Shown here: piece after piece, positions 45,670 through 58,892 of the stretch
Position numbering within the stretch: position 1 is the stretch's first letter
Layout of the letters: each line of letters begins with the position of its first letter
NCBI GenBank assembly: GCA_022497145.1
Contig: MU385862.1
Span: 248,001 to 312,000, forward strand
DNA length: 64,000 bases
Direction of reading: 5' to 3'
DNA from: Rostrohypoxylon terebratum
Taxonomy: Eukaryota; Ascomycota; Sordariomycetes; Xylariales; Hypoxylaceae
The notes under the pieces: model-generated
Seen by the model: only the letters and a program-made list of their open reading frames with translations
Databases searched by the model: none
Told to the model about the DNA's origin: nothing
Position numbers and translations under genes: made by a program

Positions 45670-48362
45670 CATGCGGTCACCTGTTTAGCTCTTGATAAGA
45701 GCTCACAGTAACTGATCAGTTTCTGTTGCCGGACAAGGCGCGCGTGGGGACATTCCTCTCAGGATATATCTCCCAAGCATACCCGGAATCCGTGTTTCAA
45801 TCAGGAGTGCTTTCTTGATCATTCTCATGATACCCACGGCCTACGAGAATGCCATCAGTTATAGGAGCGACCATCACCTATTTTTTCTTGTACTCTCGTT
45901 ACGAACGGTTGATTACGAGCTGGTGTGACGCATTTTGGCTGTTGTTGCTCGTTCTCTGGGCCGATGCCTCCTTTTGTTATAACGACGTCCGGGGAAGTGG
46001 ATCAAATGTGCCGCTTTTGGGGAGGAGCTACTGCAATCGGCGGTGTTTCATTGGGCGTTATTCTTTGCTTTTTGTGTTTGAAACAGCAGTCACGCGAGTC
46101 GTTTGCGAAACATCTCAGTCACGGGTAATTTCCCCTCGACATTGGCTTTTTTCGGTGTCATTATATCGGGGATCCGTCGAGAAGGGATGAAATGAGTTCT
46201 GCCAGGAATAAAGGGGGAAGGAGGAAACACGAAGTTATTTGTTTTTGTTTTGGATCGAGTATAACAGCATGTCTAGATTCCTACGCCGGAGTCTTCCGTG
46301 ACGGTTCGAAGCGTATCATATACGGAGTAAATAGTGCTTGGGACCTTGTATCATGGATTTCAGACGGTGCCTTCTTATGTCTGTTTGCTGTCTGTCTATC
46401 TACCGGCTCGCGTATATTATACGCTTGAAAAGAGAAGAGATGGGGGAGTAGAAACTTCTTTTTGGTCTCTTGGATAGGAACATAACGTCTGTTAAATGGA
46501 TCAGCGATAACGAGTTCCCGGTTTATTCTACATGACTACTTCTTCGCTCAATGCCATACGTGAAAATGTGTAATGTGATCTGTAATGAGTCTTGGTAGTT
46601 TCGACTTAGGTTATGGTGAATTCTGAGTACGTATTTACTGGCTTAGGTCGGGATATACCAAAGATTATGCCCATTGTTAGGCATATTCCCTTACCAATGC
46701 TTTACCTACCTAAAGATACTGACGATGCAAACGCCTACATCACAAGACACTCGCGTTAATGTCGAGCATCACCCAAATCGAAGATCAAGCTTCGACCCTA
46801 ACACAGCACAATTACAATTAGCATCCAAGCCTGCTTGTTTACTTTACCCCTTTTATTACCTCACTAATACGACTAGCTCGCCCACGCGGTATGGATATCC
46901 CCGATGATATAGATCGGGTCCGCCAGCCTTCGCCACGTGTCGAACTTTCCAGTCTTCCGGACACTCGACCCTTGTCCGAAACGTGCGAACCGGGATCGCC
47001 CAGCTCCCCGGTGGCGATGTAGCGTGTACAACATCCAGGAACTGGAGGACGGCTTCTTTTTTTTCGAAGGCTAGGCGGTGGTCTAATCTAGATCGGAACC
47101 TTATCCTAGGTAGGTACTTATAGATGTTCGTTCGTCGACCGGCGAGTGCGGTAGACGACGGCGCGGCTTAGCTGAACTTAAAAGAAGTGCCGATTCTCCC
47201 CGGACTTGGGTTTAGTAAGGGGGCAAGGACTTACGAGCGCTAGGAGGATCTATAAAGGCGGTTCTGTACCTGTTCGCTATTAATGGGATGCTAAAGTGTT
47301 CGGCCGGCACGTGCCCGTTGTGTCTCCAGGGTCCGACGTTGTGAGAAAGAAGAGAAGTTTTTTTCCCCTTTTCAAACTCGTCGATAACTACCGATGGAGC
47401 CTTGCGTGCCGCCTTTGTGATGGTGTGATAGTTGGTTGGTCGAGTCAGTTATGTGCGAAAAAAAGGAAAGATATGCCCTTGGAATAGCTGAGCTTCTGTG
47501 GAATACCTGTATAGCTTGCTTGGCATGGGAACAGACCATCAGGTCATGCAGGAACGTGTATGTCTCTCGCTAGCACCACCCTACAAAGGTAGGCACAGAA
47601 TATAGTTAGGTGGTTTGGTGACGAAGGATTCATGTGTGTCCGATAGAGGCGGGAGAAGGTGGGAGTGACGATACCGTGACGGGATCCCAGAAGAACCCAT
47701 GTGGCTTCCCCAATCATGTAGGATATTGTCTAGGTACCTAAGCACCTAACTACCTAACTACCTAACTACCTGGTTAGTATCCTGTAGGTAGACGAAAGCA
47801 GACCATGAGTGACAGATCGGTAAACCAGCAGCTGCAGATTCGGAAGACGGATAAACATCAACAGTCCACTCGATCTGGATTCAATTATATGTACCTTTTC
47901 GTATCCCCGAACTAGTCGGAGCGGGAACCGGAAGCTCCTCCGCAGCTAGTTTCAGACGTACATATAGCACACATATAACACACATATATACCAAAAAAGC
48001 GACAGGCGACTGGATATATCATTTAACGGTCACGGCCCGCGGCGTAGCATCGGGCTCTTTTCTCGCGACAACGATTACCTGCGAGGAAAGTCTAGACGTT
48101 TTTCGAGCGCGGCCGTGTGACGCACATCATCGTGGGTTATGCATAGGACCATAGGTACCTACCTAGTACCTACATAGGTCCTAGGCAGGCAGGCAGGCAT
48201 CGCCGTCCCCCACATTTCTCACCCGGGACCGGGAGGATCGAATCCTGGGGAGAAGAAGAAGGTACTCGAACGAAGTCGAATTATGTTCTTATGTACCTAC
48301 CTGGGCATGTGCGTAATCACTCCACGATAGGTACCTCAGGAATAAAAGGAGGCTGTTGGATA
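45670..48362. other. Intergenic, 2.7 kb, downstream of os-1
   Basis: Nothing coding is supported; the frame at 45849-46190 is probably 3' untranslated or non-coding. A short ACCTAACT repeat (about 47743-47770), a CAGG repeat (about 48183-48199) and several CCTAGGTA motifs occur. Confidence 0.45.
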
Positions 48363-48717
48363 TTATTGAAACGGAATGGAAGGACTTTCGTCCTCCATCC
48401 ATGTGATGAGTAGATGGTCGTCAGATGGTGGTACCACCTTGCGATCCTTAGCCCCAGCCCTGAAATTCCGCTCGGTCGATGTTGTCTGTCTATGATGCTC
48501 AAAGAAGACACCGAAGTTATGGATCGATACAATGGATCCTCCCCGTTCGGCAGTTTGTGGGATCGGCATGCCGTCGACCTCGATTGAGAATCGAATGCTG
48601 CCCTAATTAGATAGATAGATATCGACCGAGCCCCCTGACAATTGTCCTATCTCGAGATTCGAATTTCGAATCAAAGCCGTGTTTAGGATATTACATACTC
48701 ACCAACAAACAGTCCAT
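48363..48717 (-). CDS. Possible small two-exon gene, 84 aa, unknown function
   Basis: On the minus strand, ATG at 48717 opens a 15-nt exon (MDCLL) followed by a GTGAGT donor (48702), an intron of 100 nt, and an acceptor at TTAG (48604-48603). The second exon continues in phase 0 as GSIRFSIEVDGMPIPQTAER, then SIVSIHNFGVFFEHHRQTT and DDHLLITWMEDESP, and ends at TAA (48365-48363). The composition is like a folded protein rather than random sequence, but I recognise no family. The second exon may instead be the last exon of a longer gene whose other exons I did not find. A different minus frame (48317-48532) overlaps and is less convincing. Confidence 0.38.
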
Positions 48718-49664
48718 CCTTTAATAGACGAACTGGTAATATGTTGAAATAGATGTTTGTGATTAATAATCAAGGGCTATCCGAATATCTTGATATTACG
48801 ACAATATGGATAGGTGTAGGTGCAGAGGTATCTTATTTGTGTTTGCTGACGAATCAATCTGTATGCTGTGCCTCTCTCCGACTCTAACAATAAGTCGAGC
48901 ATGTCCAGATTGTTTACCATGGGATTGTGTTACGTGGATAGTAGTAAGATCCCGATCCATAGGTAGGTACTGCTACGTATAAGGTACCTTAACACGTAGG
49001 TGCTCAGCAAGATGAAGAGAATGGTATCTGCATCTTCTCTATTTCCTTGATCGTCGAGGACTTTGGGAAGGCCAGACACATAGGTCCGTTCACTGGAGCG
49101 ATCTCTTTCATGTCATCACGCTACGCTTCTGTCGTGTTTTCAGAATTGGGCCGCGTGATAGCGGTTTGGCCTATATCAATCAATATACGCGTCATCTAAT
49201 ACGCAACGAGCCTCAACAGCAGCTTTTTGTGAATCGCTTGAAACTGCCTAGTTGCTTTTGCTTTCGCAGCTCGTCTCCAGGACAGTCACATCGCACTTGC
49301 TACTGTAGGATCGAGAATTTAGGATGCTAGATACGTTTCCTGGCTTAGCAGATGTCCTAAGCTATGTTGTTTTATCGAATTTGGAACGCCATCGTCTTTG
49401 CGGGGTAGCTACTACCACAGCGTCTCGAAACCTCTTGGAATATTTACATGAATAAGCATGAGCTATGTGCGGTGACTATTCCATGTGTGCATATAATATG
49501 TACGGGCAGGTGTACGGAGGTGGCAAATTTAACTGTTGGGGGTGTTGGGGGTTACTTAGTGTCGTTCATCTCGATCCCAAGCAGGCACCATGATAAAAAG
49601 CCCATGTTTAACAAGCATAATATGGCTCGATGATCGTGGAGAGACGCAGCATCGACGCAACATC

Positions 49665-50927
49665 TCATTTCTTAGCTTCGGGCTCCTGCTCTTTTGAACC
49701 GGGTACCTCAAGCTTCCCGTCATTCTCCAAACCTGCCATCATTTCCTCGAGGCGGCGCTCTATCTGGTCAAGCTTTGCTTCGATAGCATCGGCCTGGTGT
49801 TCGCCCCTGTTTAAACACGTGTTAGCTGCGTGATTCTACGAGAGCTCCAGCAGGGACTGAGAGAAGTAGTGTATGGAAGTCTAATCTGTCATGAAAATAC
49901 AGCTAGCAATAGACTAGTCGCTTTTAACTATGATATCTGGCGAGACTGTTCTAACTAGTATTGAATTTGGTATCATGTAGATTGTACTGGGGCGGGTAGA
50001 GAACTTGCGAGGCCAAGTCGTTCCCCAAAGGCCATAGCGGTAGACACGCCACATGAGGACCGAAGGACTCTTTTACTCCAAGACATCAGCATTGACGTTG
50101 TCGTAAGAAATGGCTGGCTGATGGCTTATACAACTTTGCAGGTAGGCATCATCGTGTGGAGCAGACACTGTTGCTAACCATTTGAGTACTAGCAAGAAGC
50201 AATGCGAGTGAGACCGCAGCTGGTCAGACTGTCAAATACCCGGGGACTTCCACGATGGGAATGCAACATGCAGTGGAAAAACTCGATAAATATGAACTAT
50301 TTTTTCCCATGCGGATATTACATCCAGGTGGGATTCGGTTAGGTCAATGCGAGTCGGATTTGTTTTTTCGCCACTGGACGGAGATCTAGGCCTTGGTGAC
50401 AGACAGGGGGGACAGGGGGGGGGGGGCACCGCGCGATGGGGAAAAGTCACGCTTATCATGCCAGCTCGTATGCAAAAAGGGACTTTGGCATGTTGGGGAT
50501 GATGGGTAATCCGGGGGCCTAGAATCGATTTGCATGGTGGATTAATGGGACATTCAAAGCGGAATTTGGGCATTTCCATGTAGCCCACACCTCCCGAACC
50601 TCTAGGTCGGGAGTGTAACCTGTCTGCCTGTATGACTTGTCTAGATGACGAGATCGACTGCTGATTTGCCCCCATGGGACGTTCTCAAATCGACGAGGCT
50701 GTAAGTAGTAAGTATACGTACACTCTTAAATCTTTGAGGACCTGGTTATGTCGTTTTGTGTTAGAGTAAGAGTTCTTTTTTTCGTTCCAGACATTGATTG
50801 AGGCTGCTTAGCTTACTTCAGCTATCTGTGCTTGAGTCGACTTAGGGCGAGAAACGCTCGCGGAATCGCCGTTAATAGGCTTTTCTACCTTCTTGTCATC
50901 GTTCGATAGTGACGGTGATTGAGGCAT
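49665..50927 (-). CDS. Possible small spliced gene with C-terminal coiled coil
   Basis: Exon 1 (50927-50817, minus) starts MPQSPSLSNDDKKVEKPING and ends QIAE before a GTAAGC donor. The last exon (49806-49665), after a GCTAAC branch and TTTAAACAG acceptor, encodes GEHQADAIEAKLDQIERRL, EEMMAGLENDGK and ends EPEAKK with TGA. That part is a clear short amphipathic coiled coil. The two need a joining exon for phase: a candidate is at about 50701-50640, after CTTACAG, encoding RRFENVPWGQISSRSRHLDK, but it would leave a long intron of over 800 nt, unusual here. The end exons look real; the link between them is inference. The product would be a small soluble, charged protein. Confidence 0.42.
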
Positions 50928-51662
50928 GGTGAAATTACTGTAGCAGCTTTATTCCTATTTGATAGGCGGAATGCCGATATTTCCCTTTTTAACGAGATTC
51001 GATGTGGATCTCAAGAGAAGAACGGGTGATTGGCGAAGATTCTCGATCGTTGGTTGGATGATGAGAATCTTTCGTGTTGCCACCGAGGGTTCTGATCGGA
51101 AATAGCAATATATAACAAACTCAGCTATATTAAGTGAAAACAAAGGTGGAGGTCAGTCCGGAGAGGATGAGATTGGAAGAGGTAGAGACGGGTCGATCCG
51201 AATAATGTCTGGTGCGTCTGGTGCGTCCGGTGTGTCTGGTAGGACCCTGATAGGACCTAACGGTCAGCCTCTCCACGTGTGATCAATTAGAGACAAGTTG
51301 ATGAAAAAGTGTAAAATGCAACTCTGAAAACGATAAGCATGCAGACGTGATCCTATTCCATAGGAGATCGACAGATTGGACGGCGGCCTTAAACGCAGAT
51401 CTTCTCTCCAGCTGGAAAATAAGTCCGATGTCAAGAATATTTCAAGGAGAATAATACGTAGTATTTTTGTTCCTTATGGTCTAGATCTCTGGATCTCGGC
51501 ATTTTACTATGTAGACGTTTCTCAACAGCCTGGGACAACCCGCTATTGGCTGTGGGTATATCAGTTCCAAGGTTATAGTAATAGCGCAGAAGGACAGGAG
51601 CAAAGCGTCAAGGATTCTCAACATCAAGAAGGGAAAGAAGGGAACACGAGCAAATGCTGTGT

Positions 51663-51694
51663 CCATGACTCCATGACTCCATGACTCTATGACT
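51663..51694 (+). repeat. 8-nt tandem repeat (CYATGACT), 4 units
   Basis: Four units, two changing CC to CT, in intergenic DNA. Confidence 0.85.
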
Positions 51695-51973
51695 CTATGG
51701 AGTCTTGTTGTCCGTGACTCCGTGGAGGCTGCTAGTCTTGCAAGACCACGTGTTTTTTCTTTACTCTTAATACATGCCTTTATTGCCTTTATTGTTTAGC
51801 ACGTACCTATGGTCCTATGTCCTAAGGTAGCGCAGAGTAGCGTTGGTGGGCGAACCAAGGTCCGGCTTGTGGTAATGTGTTAGGTAATAACTAATATGTT
51901 GTTGCGGCTTGTAACCTAAGAATGGCAAAGAATTCCATCTATTATTTCGAGGGTAGATTGAAATTGCGTGAAT

Positions 51974-52009
51974 TGTGTAAAATGTGTAAAATGTGTAAAA
52001 TGTGTAAAA
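51974..52009 (+). repeat. 9-nt tandem repeat (TGTGTAAAA), 4 units
   Basis: Four perfect copies in intergenic DNA. Confidence 0.9.
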
Positions 52010-52671
52010 TTGTGACTGTGACAACTTTTGGAGCTTTGGACTTGGACTTGGACTTGAGAGACTTGCCGAACCTAGGAAAAAAGTTCAAGGTTTAAGGTCC
52101 TAGGACCTAGGATTTTCCCGATTTCCCTTTTTAGAGGACTCGCTTATCTAGGTAAGTGGAAGAGGTGGGACAGATATGCATCTTTAAGGATTAGGATTAC
52201 AAAACAGTACATCGGTCACACCAGTCTACCTTCGTATAGCGATATAGTTTAACCCGATATTGTACTTCTTACGAATTACTATCACCTGATTATCCGTGAC
52301 TGCCTTGCGGAGGATCAAGCAAAAGCGTAAATCAATTGGTGGATAGAATTCCTGCTACTTACAACTCCCACTTCTTCCTACACATCTACAAATGTACGCA
52401 CATACACACATACACACATAATACACATACACATACGCATACATAACAGCATATATAACTTCGCACATGATACGGCACAGCTCGCGTCGTAGCGAACCAC
52501 CAGGCCAGGCATTGGCGTATTGTCATATTGTCATAATATCATATTATCGATACCTTGGTACCTATCAAGACTTAACTGCCTTGATCGTGGAAGTTGGAAG
52601 CTCGAAGTCTTCCCTCATCTCGATCTTGTCCCACAATGACGACCGCTACGATAGCTTCTTGCAAGGGGGGT

Positions 52672-52707
52672 AGAAGAGGCAGAAGAGGCAGAAGTGGCAG
52701 AAATGGC
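52672..52707 (+). repeat. 9-nt tandem repeat (AGAAGAGGC), 4 units
   Basis: Two perfect and two slightly changed units (AGAAGTGGC, AGAAATGGC). It makes an artificial Gly/Arg-rich open frame. Confidence 0.85.
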
Positions 52708-55489
52708 CGGTGGAGGATAGTTCAATTCTACCTTCCTCGTCTTTCTTCGATCCAATCTCGAACCTGGCCTATGAGCAGCCAAGCAGCTTAAGGTGAGCTT
52801 ACAGAGTAGTATACGACCTGACATCTGACAGTAGCTCAAAATACCACAAGACCGGGAACCAATATGCAGAATTACGGTACCTACCTATTACCCTAGCCTC
52901 TAGAGTCTAGGAGTCTAGGTACTAGGTAGACTGCTAGAACAGCTACTAGAAGCACCAGGAATACTTACCTATACTATTATAGTTACCTACATCTGCTACT
53001 GGATGTATTTACCTCCCAGCCTCCATACCTCTTGTCATCCTTAACCATCCTCACCATCCACTTAACCTACCCACCTTCCATCCACTTCCTTTAGAATGTT
53101 TCCTCCCACCTCTTAGTGGGGGCGCAGGAGGGGCAATATTGGCACACAATCGCCGATATTTGGAAGTGGATGCAATAGGAAATCAAAAACATCTGACGGG
53201 ACATAGTTAGTCTGGGGTTCGTTAGTTCGGCAAACGCCAAGAACCTCGATCCCGGGCTGAAATGTCGATTGCGAAACCCTGCCCTCTTCAATTCTTCTTC
53301 AATCTCATTGGCAACCTGCTGCTAGCCCCTTGACTTCCGTTCCTCTCTCAACATTGGCTAGTGGTCCGACACCCCGATACCTCTATCCTACCACCTAATT
53401 ATCCTACTATTGAAGAAAAATAGAAGAGGTACCTGACAAGAAAAAAGTCGCATCATCATCGATCTTTTGGACGACCATCGACAGAGACCAATCCTCTTTC
53501 GGCAACACGAGCTTGTCCCCTCCCCGGGGAGATGGGCAAGGCTACTAAGGCAGCGGGACTAAGTCGCTACGTACTCTGAGTTCTGAGTAGGTACCTAGTG
53601 AGGACCACTGCGAGGTAGTAGGGACGTAGGGACGTAGGCAGGTAAGCAAGCAGGCGAGACGTGAATACTTATCTTGTCATCGAGCATCGAGCATCGAGCA
53701 TCGACACAAGAACGAGTCCCTATTCTGGTACATACCGTCCATGCCACACATACCACCCACGCCGTCGAAAAGGGTATGTTGCGAGGCAAGATGGCGGCGA
53801 GCTCGGGAACAGGATACACACACACACATCCTGGCAAGAGACACGAGATGAAAGCAACCCACTAGAAGTACGTCCATCTCATTTGTCGTAAGCATCGGTC
53901 TGCGATCTCGATCTCTCCCACCAGCCTGTAACCATTTCTTTTTTTGCTATACCGCAGTGCCATGGCATCGCGCGTGATATGCGGATTGGCTCAACCTGGT
54001 CTGTGAGTTCTTTTTTTATCGTCATTCTCAACATCGTCAAAGACGCGAGAAGGAGAAGGTAGATGGTAGACGGGAGATGGACGGCCCTTTTTGAGCTGGC
54101 AAGAACTTGTCTTCGGAGCACTAAGCTTTAGTCCCTGGTTAGGCTGCATGAGCTTGATTCTCACCAACTCTCATGCATCTACGCACTTATTTCTGCATTT
54201 ATGGAGCCTTGGTACTTAGTCCGGCTATGATCATCTAGGAATAGTCACGTTCCTGAGCAGTCTTGTCCAGACCAAGAGCAGCCAGGGGATTTGCAGAGGC
54301 GCAAGAGGCGTGACCTCACACCTCGATAGTTACATACACGGCCAGGTACCGTGTCCCAAAGTTGTTCTTATGGTCTTCAAGTCCTTCTTCTAGTGTCCTG
54401 GAGTGTCCACCCAAATCGACATATTATTGCCCATCAGCCCATCAGCCCATTTTCATACTTGCATGTTCCCAGGACCTCCCGCTGGCCATCATAAGAAAAT
54501 AATAATAATAGAAGATGAATGAATGGGAGTCGGTCCTGTAGGTGAGTTTCTATTTTTCCCCCTCGAAGCAAGCGCTAGCTTTTCTGGGTCTCTGGGTCTC
54601 TGCCGCAACCGTTATTTTTCTGATTTTCCCTTTTGCTGTCACACATCAGTTCCCTCGATTTTCGATTTTCATCGATTGCGCTACTCATCGAGATCTGGAA
54701 AATGCAGAGGGATCGTATATCACCACAACAGCCCGGGATCCAGAATGCCAATTTTCCACATTTCCCCTAGACATTGCCATTGACCAACACGGGGCAAACA
54801 GACAAATTCGATTTCCAATTCTTTGATGCCACAACATACACGATCTTGCAATCCCGCATCACAGCTTTCTCGCGCATTTTCTCTATTATAGCGTACTCTT
54901 TTTTTTATAGTTTTAAATCTATTTTTTTTTATTTAATATTTTTCCCATCTCACGTCTCCTTGTCCGCTGCCTTCTAGAAAAGAGGGATCGGTCTACACAC
55001 CTAGCTACTATCGGCATTTCACTCACGCGCGCACTCCTGTAATTCTAGACCCCACGCCCCACACCTCAACTTCGCATCAAACCCACGACGCGTCTCCATC
55101 TTTACGTAGCTTCGGAATCCCGTTTCGTTGCGGTTGCAGACTGTTAGTACTTTAGGAAGGCAACCTTGGAAGCAATCCCGACACTACCCCCAGTAGACTG
55201 GTTATTAGACCAGTTATTTTGGTGAGAAGAGGCGACTGGCGCTTGTGTATATTGGTTGTGTCGTTGTGTCATAGTCGTCGAAAAAAAAGATTGAGCTGCC
55301 GCCAATCCCTGGGTCCCTTAAGACAACCTCCAAGGTTACCAAACAACAACCTCGACTCGCGATCACTTCACCCTCCGGAATAGAAGTCGGAAATCGCTAT
55401 CCACAAGTCGAATCGTCGGTTCGGAGGCCTGATGCTGAATTGAATTTTTTTAGCGATTGATCCGCAGAGACGCGGCCAAATTCAACTAT

Positions 55490-57483
55490 ATGAATTCCCT
55501 CGAGATCATCTTTGGCGAGCTAGGTATCTCTCAGTACCTCGAGGCCTTTGTGGACCAAGGCTTCGATTCATGGGACACAATTTTGGATATCACCGAATCT
55601 GACCTGTAGGTCTCGTTGTATGTCGCAGATCCGAGTCAATGGCTGACATGGTGGCATTCTAGGGATGCACTTGGCGTTAAGCTTGGTCATAGAAGAGTAA
55701 GGAGGAACCTTGAATGATGATCTGACGACACGGAAATACTGATTACCCCAAAGAAACTCCAGCGTCGAATAGCCAATTATAGAGGTGTTGCGCCCGAAAC
55801 GTCTTTAGTATCTCCCACCCGCACCAGCATCGAGGATGCCAAATTAGACTCGAACCGAATCGAACCCTTGAAACCCGAAAAACCAGATGGGGCGGCCGTC
55901 GCAAAACGAAAATATAGACGGCATCCGAAGGTTCGCGCTCACCATTTCCCTTATATTTCACTTTTTTTTTTTTTTTTTTTTTGGCGATCGGGTGGCTTGG
56001 ATATCATATAAATTCATGGTATAAAACAGATGACTGACTTTGCAAATAGCCCGACGACAATGCGCCGGAGCGGCCCCCCTCCGCATACGTGCTATTTTCA
56101 AATAGTAAGCTACCTTCCCCCATTAGCAGTTGGAGAGTCATCATTCTGGGACTACTTGATGTGAGACCCTTCCGCTGACAGGCCTAGAAATGCGAGAGGA
56201 CTTGAAGGGCCAAAATCTGACATTCACGGAGATTGCTAAATTGGTGGGCGAAAATTGGCAAAATTTGACACGGGAAGAGAAGGACCCCTTTGAGAGACAA
56301 GCGCATGAGGCCAAGGAGAAGTACAATCGTGAGCTAGCAGATTACAAAAAGACGCACGAGTATAGGCAGTATTGCGATTACTTACATGAATTCCGTAAAA
56401 GACAAGCGACCCAGTTACAAGGTACCGTAACGAGCCCTCGCCTGTCTTAGAATGTTTGGCGTTGAATTCTAACAGATATAATAGAGAAAGATGTTTCCAA
56501 ACGTCTCAAGACAGAGGCTGACAGCATTCGCGGCAGCAGTACCAGCGGTTCAGCAGGGGCCAGCGGTACAAACAGCGGTACAGTCAGCGGTTCTGATAGT
56601 CAACCTGGCAGTGAGCCTCCTCCTTCACGTCAACAAAGGATGGGTTCATCGGCGTCAACCATCGAAAGCAGTTTCTCGCCAGGGTTGAATGGTTTCCATC
56701 ATGGGGATGAATTGCACTCGCCGAGGAATCTATCATACGATGAGCCTGGCAATGGGCGGCCACGAGGATTATCAAGTCCGACTTCACGCGATGTATCTAT
56801 CCATGCGACTCGTCGACCTGGTTGGGCTGATAGTCAGCGGGTTTTCGCGGAGTCGACCAACGTAGCTTCATGGTTTGATCCAAGGAGTATTCAAGGGACT
56901 CTGGTACATTCACCTGAAAATGGATTACCTACTTCCGCGCCAAATCACGGTTCAAGGACCGGGTCCGGTCGTGGATCAAGATCTTCCGTATCGACATCCG
57001 CGTCTCGACCTCCATCATTAAAAACCGAGCAGTCTTCGAATGGAAGTGTCAGCTCGCTCAATTCTTACGCCATCCCGAGGACACCAAGCGATGCATCATT
57101 ACCAATACATGCCCTTTTGACGAAGCCGGAGACATCTTATGCTCCATGCCCACCCTCGGCCCCACAAACGCAATTACCGTTATTTCAGCCACCGTCTGGC
57201 CGCCCTCCTGGTGATCAGTCAAGCACCAATGGTTTGTCTACTTTTTTCTTTTTTTTTCTTTTTTTTCTATAAAAAAGATCGATCATGACTGATAGTGGCA
57301 GTAGGATTCCATCCCGTACCAACCACGCCGAAATTTTCGATTCCGAGCCTTCAAAAGGACGCCATTTTCAGCATGCCTGAATCGAAGCTTTCTCCCACGT
57401 CAAAGTTCGCTGGCCCGAGTGACAACAGCCTTGATGGCATTAGTGCTCTTCTCAAAGCACGAGAAATCGTCGATCGACAGTGA
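55490..57483 (+). CDS. SAM-domain and HMG-box DNA-binding protein
   Basis: Seven exons: 55490-55605, 55663-55696, 55754-55930, 56050-56104, 56188-56421, 56485-57231, 57302-57483; phases fit a 514-aa protein. The N-terminal 60 residues form a SAM domain (LGISQYLEAFVDQGFDSWD, ESDLDALGVKLGHRRKLQRR). An HMG box follows at about 112-185 (PERPPSAYVLFSNKMRED, FTEIAKLVGENWQNL, EKDPFERQAHEAKEKYNREL). The rest is Ser/Pro/Gly-rich and probably disordered, ending ISALLKAREIVDRQ, a short helix. SAM plus HMG-box proteins occur across filamentous ascomycetes; HMG boxes bend DNA and some act in mating or in chromatin and mitochondrial DNA control, but this member's target is unknown. The third intron (119 nt) contains a long T tract. 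It is convergent with the condensin gene. Confidence 0.93.
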
Positions 57484-58892
57484 AGCGGGTACAAAGAATA
57501 TTGCTATTCTCTCCCTTGCTATCTTCTTCGTGAGATTTCTGCACTAATCACATTTGCAGGTTAAGGGTACGAGGAGCATGGCATTATGACGATTTTTTAC
57601 AATCATGAACTGGTATTTACTGGGAGGGGAACAAGCGTTTGGAAATTGCAACAACGACATGACTCATAAAACGCGATCTTTCTCGGGGGGGCAATTTATC
57701 GTCCGGACTAACAGGCCTGCGGTTGGATTCCTTTTTTATCGCCGGAGAGAGCCTGATAAAACCACTGCTACGGAGACTACGAATCTACTTTTTATCTACA
57801 ATACCCATTTCCTACTCTTGTGATATCTACCTACCTATCTACAGCGACTGATTTCCCATGAAAAAAAAGGGGGTTTTCCACATTGGACATTTGTTGTTGC
57901 ACGTTCAGATGTGATTTTCGCTACCATTTACTATCACTATAGGCTATTTTCTTGCTATATAGGAGTTACGTTTTCTTTTTGAGGCAATCTTCTAAGCGGC
58001 ACTTTTGGCACTCTTCGTCTTCGAGGAAGAAGAACTGAAAAATCTCCGGCGTTAAGGGGTGGTATCGGGGGCTTCCATGTATTTACGGGATGTGCGGAAC
58101 GGGATGTTCCCGCTTGGTAAAATTTCACGATCCATTCTGAAGGCTTTTCCACCTATCTAGGCATATCATAACTGTGAATGCGCCACTCTATCTTAGTATA
58201 CTTGTCTAAGTAGTGCTCTTAATCATCTACGTTGGATTTTTCCCTGGCCAAACGGAGTTATTGTAAAGGTTACGAGGCTTCAGATGACACTCGATCCAAG
58301 ACATCATAAATCGCCTCATCGACCCAAATAAATGCAAGATCTACGCCTGATCGGTCTTGGCGAGTTCCTCGTGGTGGTGAGCGACCTCTAATTTGACGCC
58401 ATCCTGACCTGTCCTTACCTATTTCGTAAGAGCCTCTCAGCTGAATGAAAACCTACGGCACGGCACGGTCCCGGAATTTGAAAATGAAGTGGGGTAAGAA
58501 AAATGAAAGTTGGATTAGATGCTGTAGAGGTAGGTAGGCACGCGATCAAGTACCTACCTAAACGATCCGCAGGCGTGCAGTACCAGTTCATGGTCGTAAT
58601 CCCGTAATCCCGACGGTAAAAAAACAATTGGTACGCCGACCACTGGAGCCGCCATCGTCATCAATAATAAAGCATGACCTATCACAAAACGTTGCTTGCT
58701 CGCCCTTTCCCGTCCTAGTCGTCATATCACGTGCACGTTTCCTCTTCCCTGCCCTCCCATTCATCTTCAGACCTTTCGAGTGAACAAAGTATTGCTACTG
58801 AATACCGTAACCAATTACGCAGGTAATTAATATCATACGAAAGAGCGAGCGAATAATCGGACGGGATCCCCCCTACCGACGTAGGCAAGGGA
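57484..58892. other. Convergent intergenic region, 1.4 kb
   Basis: This lies between the stops of the SAM/HMG gene and the condensin gene. It probably holds both 3' untranslated regions. No gene or structured RNA is recognised. Confidence 0.45.

Larger units (their letters stand above)
50928..55489. other. Gene-poor interval, 4.6 kb
   Basis: I found no supported gene. The region has several tandem repeats (below), a CA-rich tract at about 52384-52446, GGTACCTA motifs at 52875-52930, and T-rich tracts at 54901-54946. The part from about 55000 to 55489 is probably the promoter and leader of the SAM/HMG-box gene. Confidence 0.45.

Noticed and set aside
45849..46190. Open frame downstream of os-1
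   Set aside because: It has no family resemblance and lies just downstream of os-1, so it is more likely untranslated DNA.
48186..48252. tRNA-like T-loop (GGATCGAATCC)
   Set aside because: The flanking 5-bp stem does not pair and no acceptor or anticodon arm can be built.
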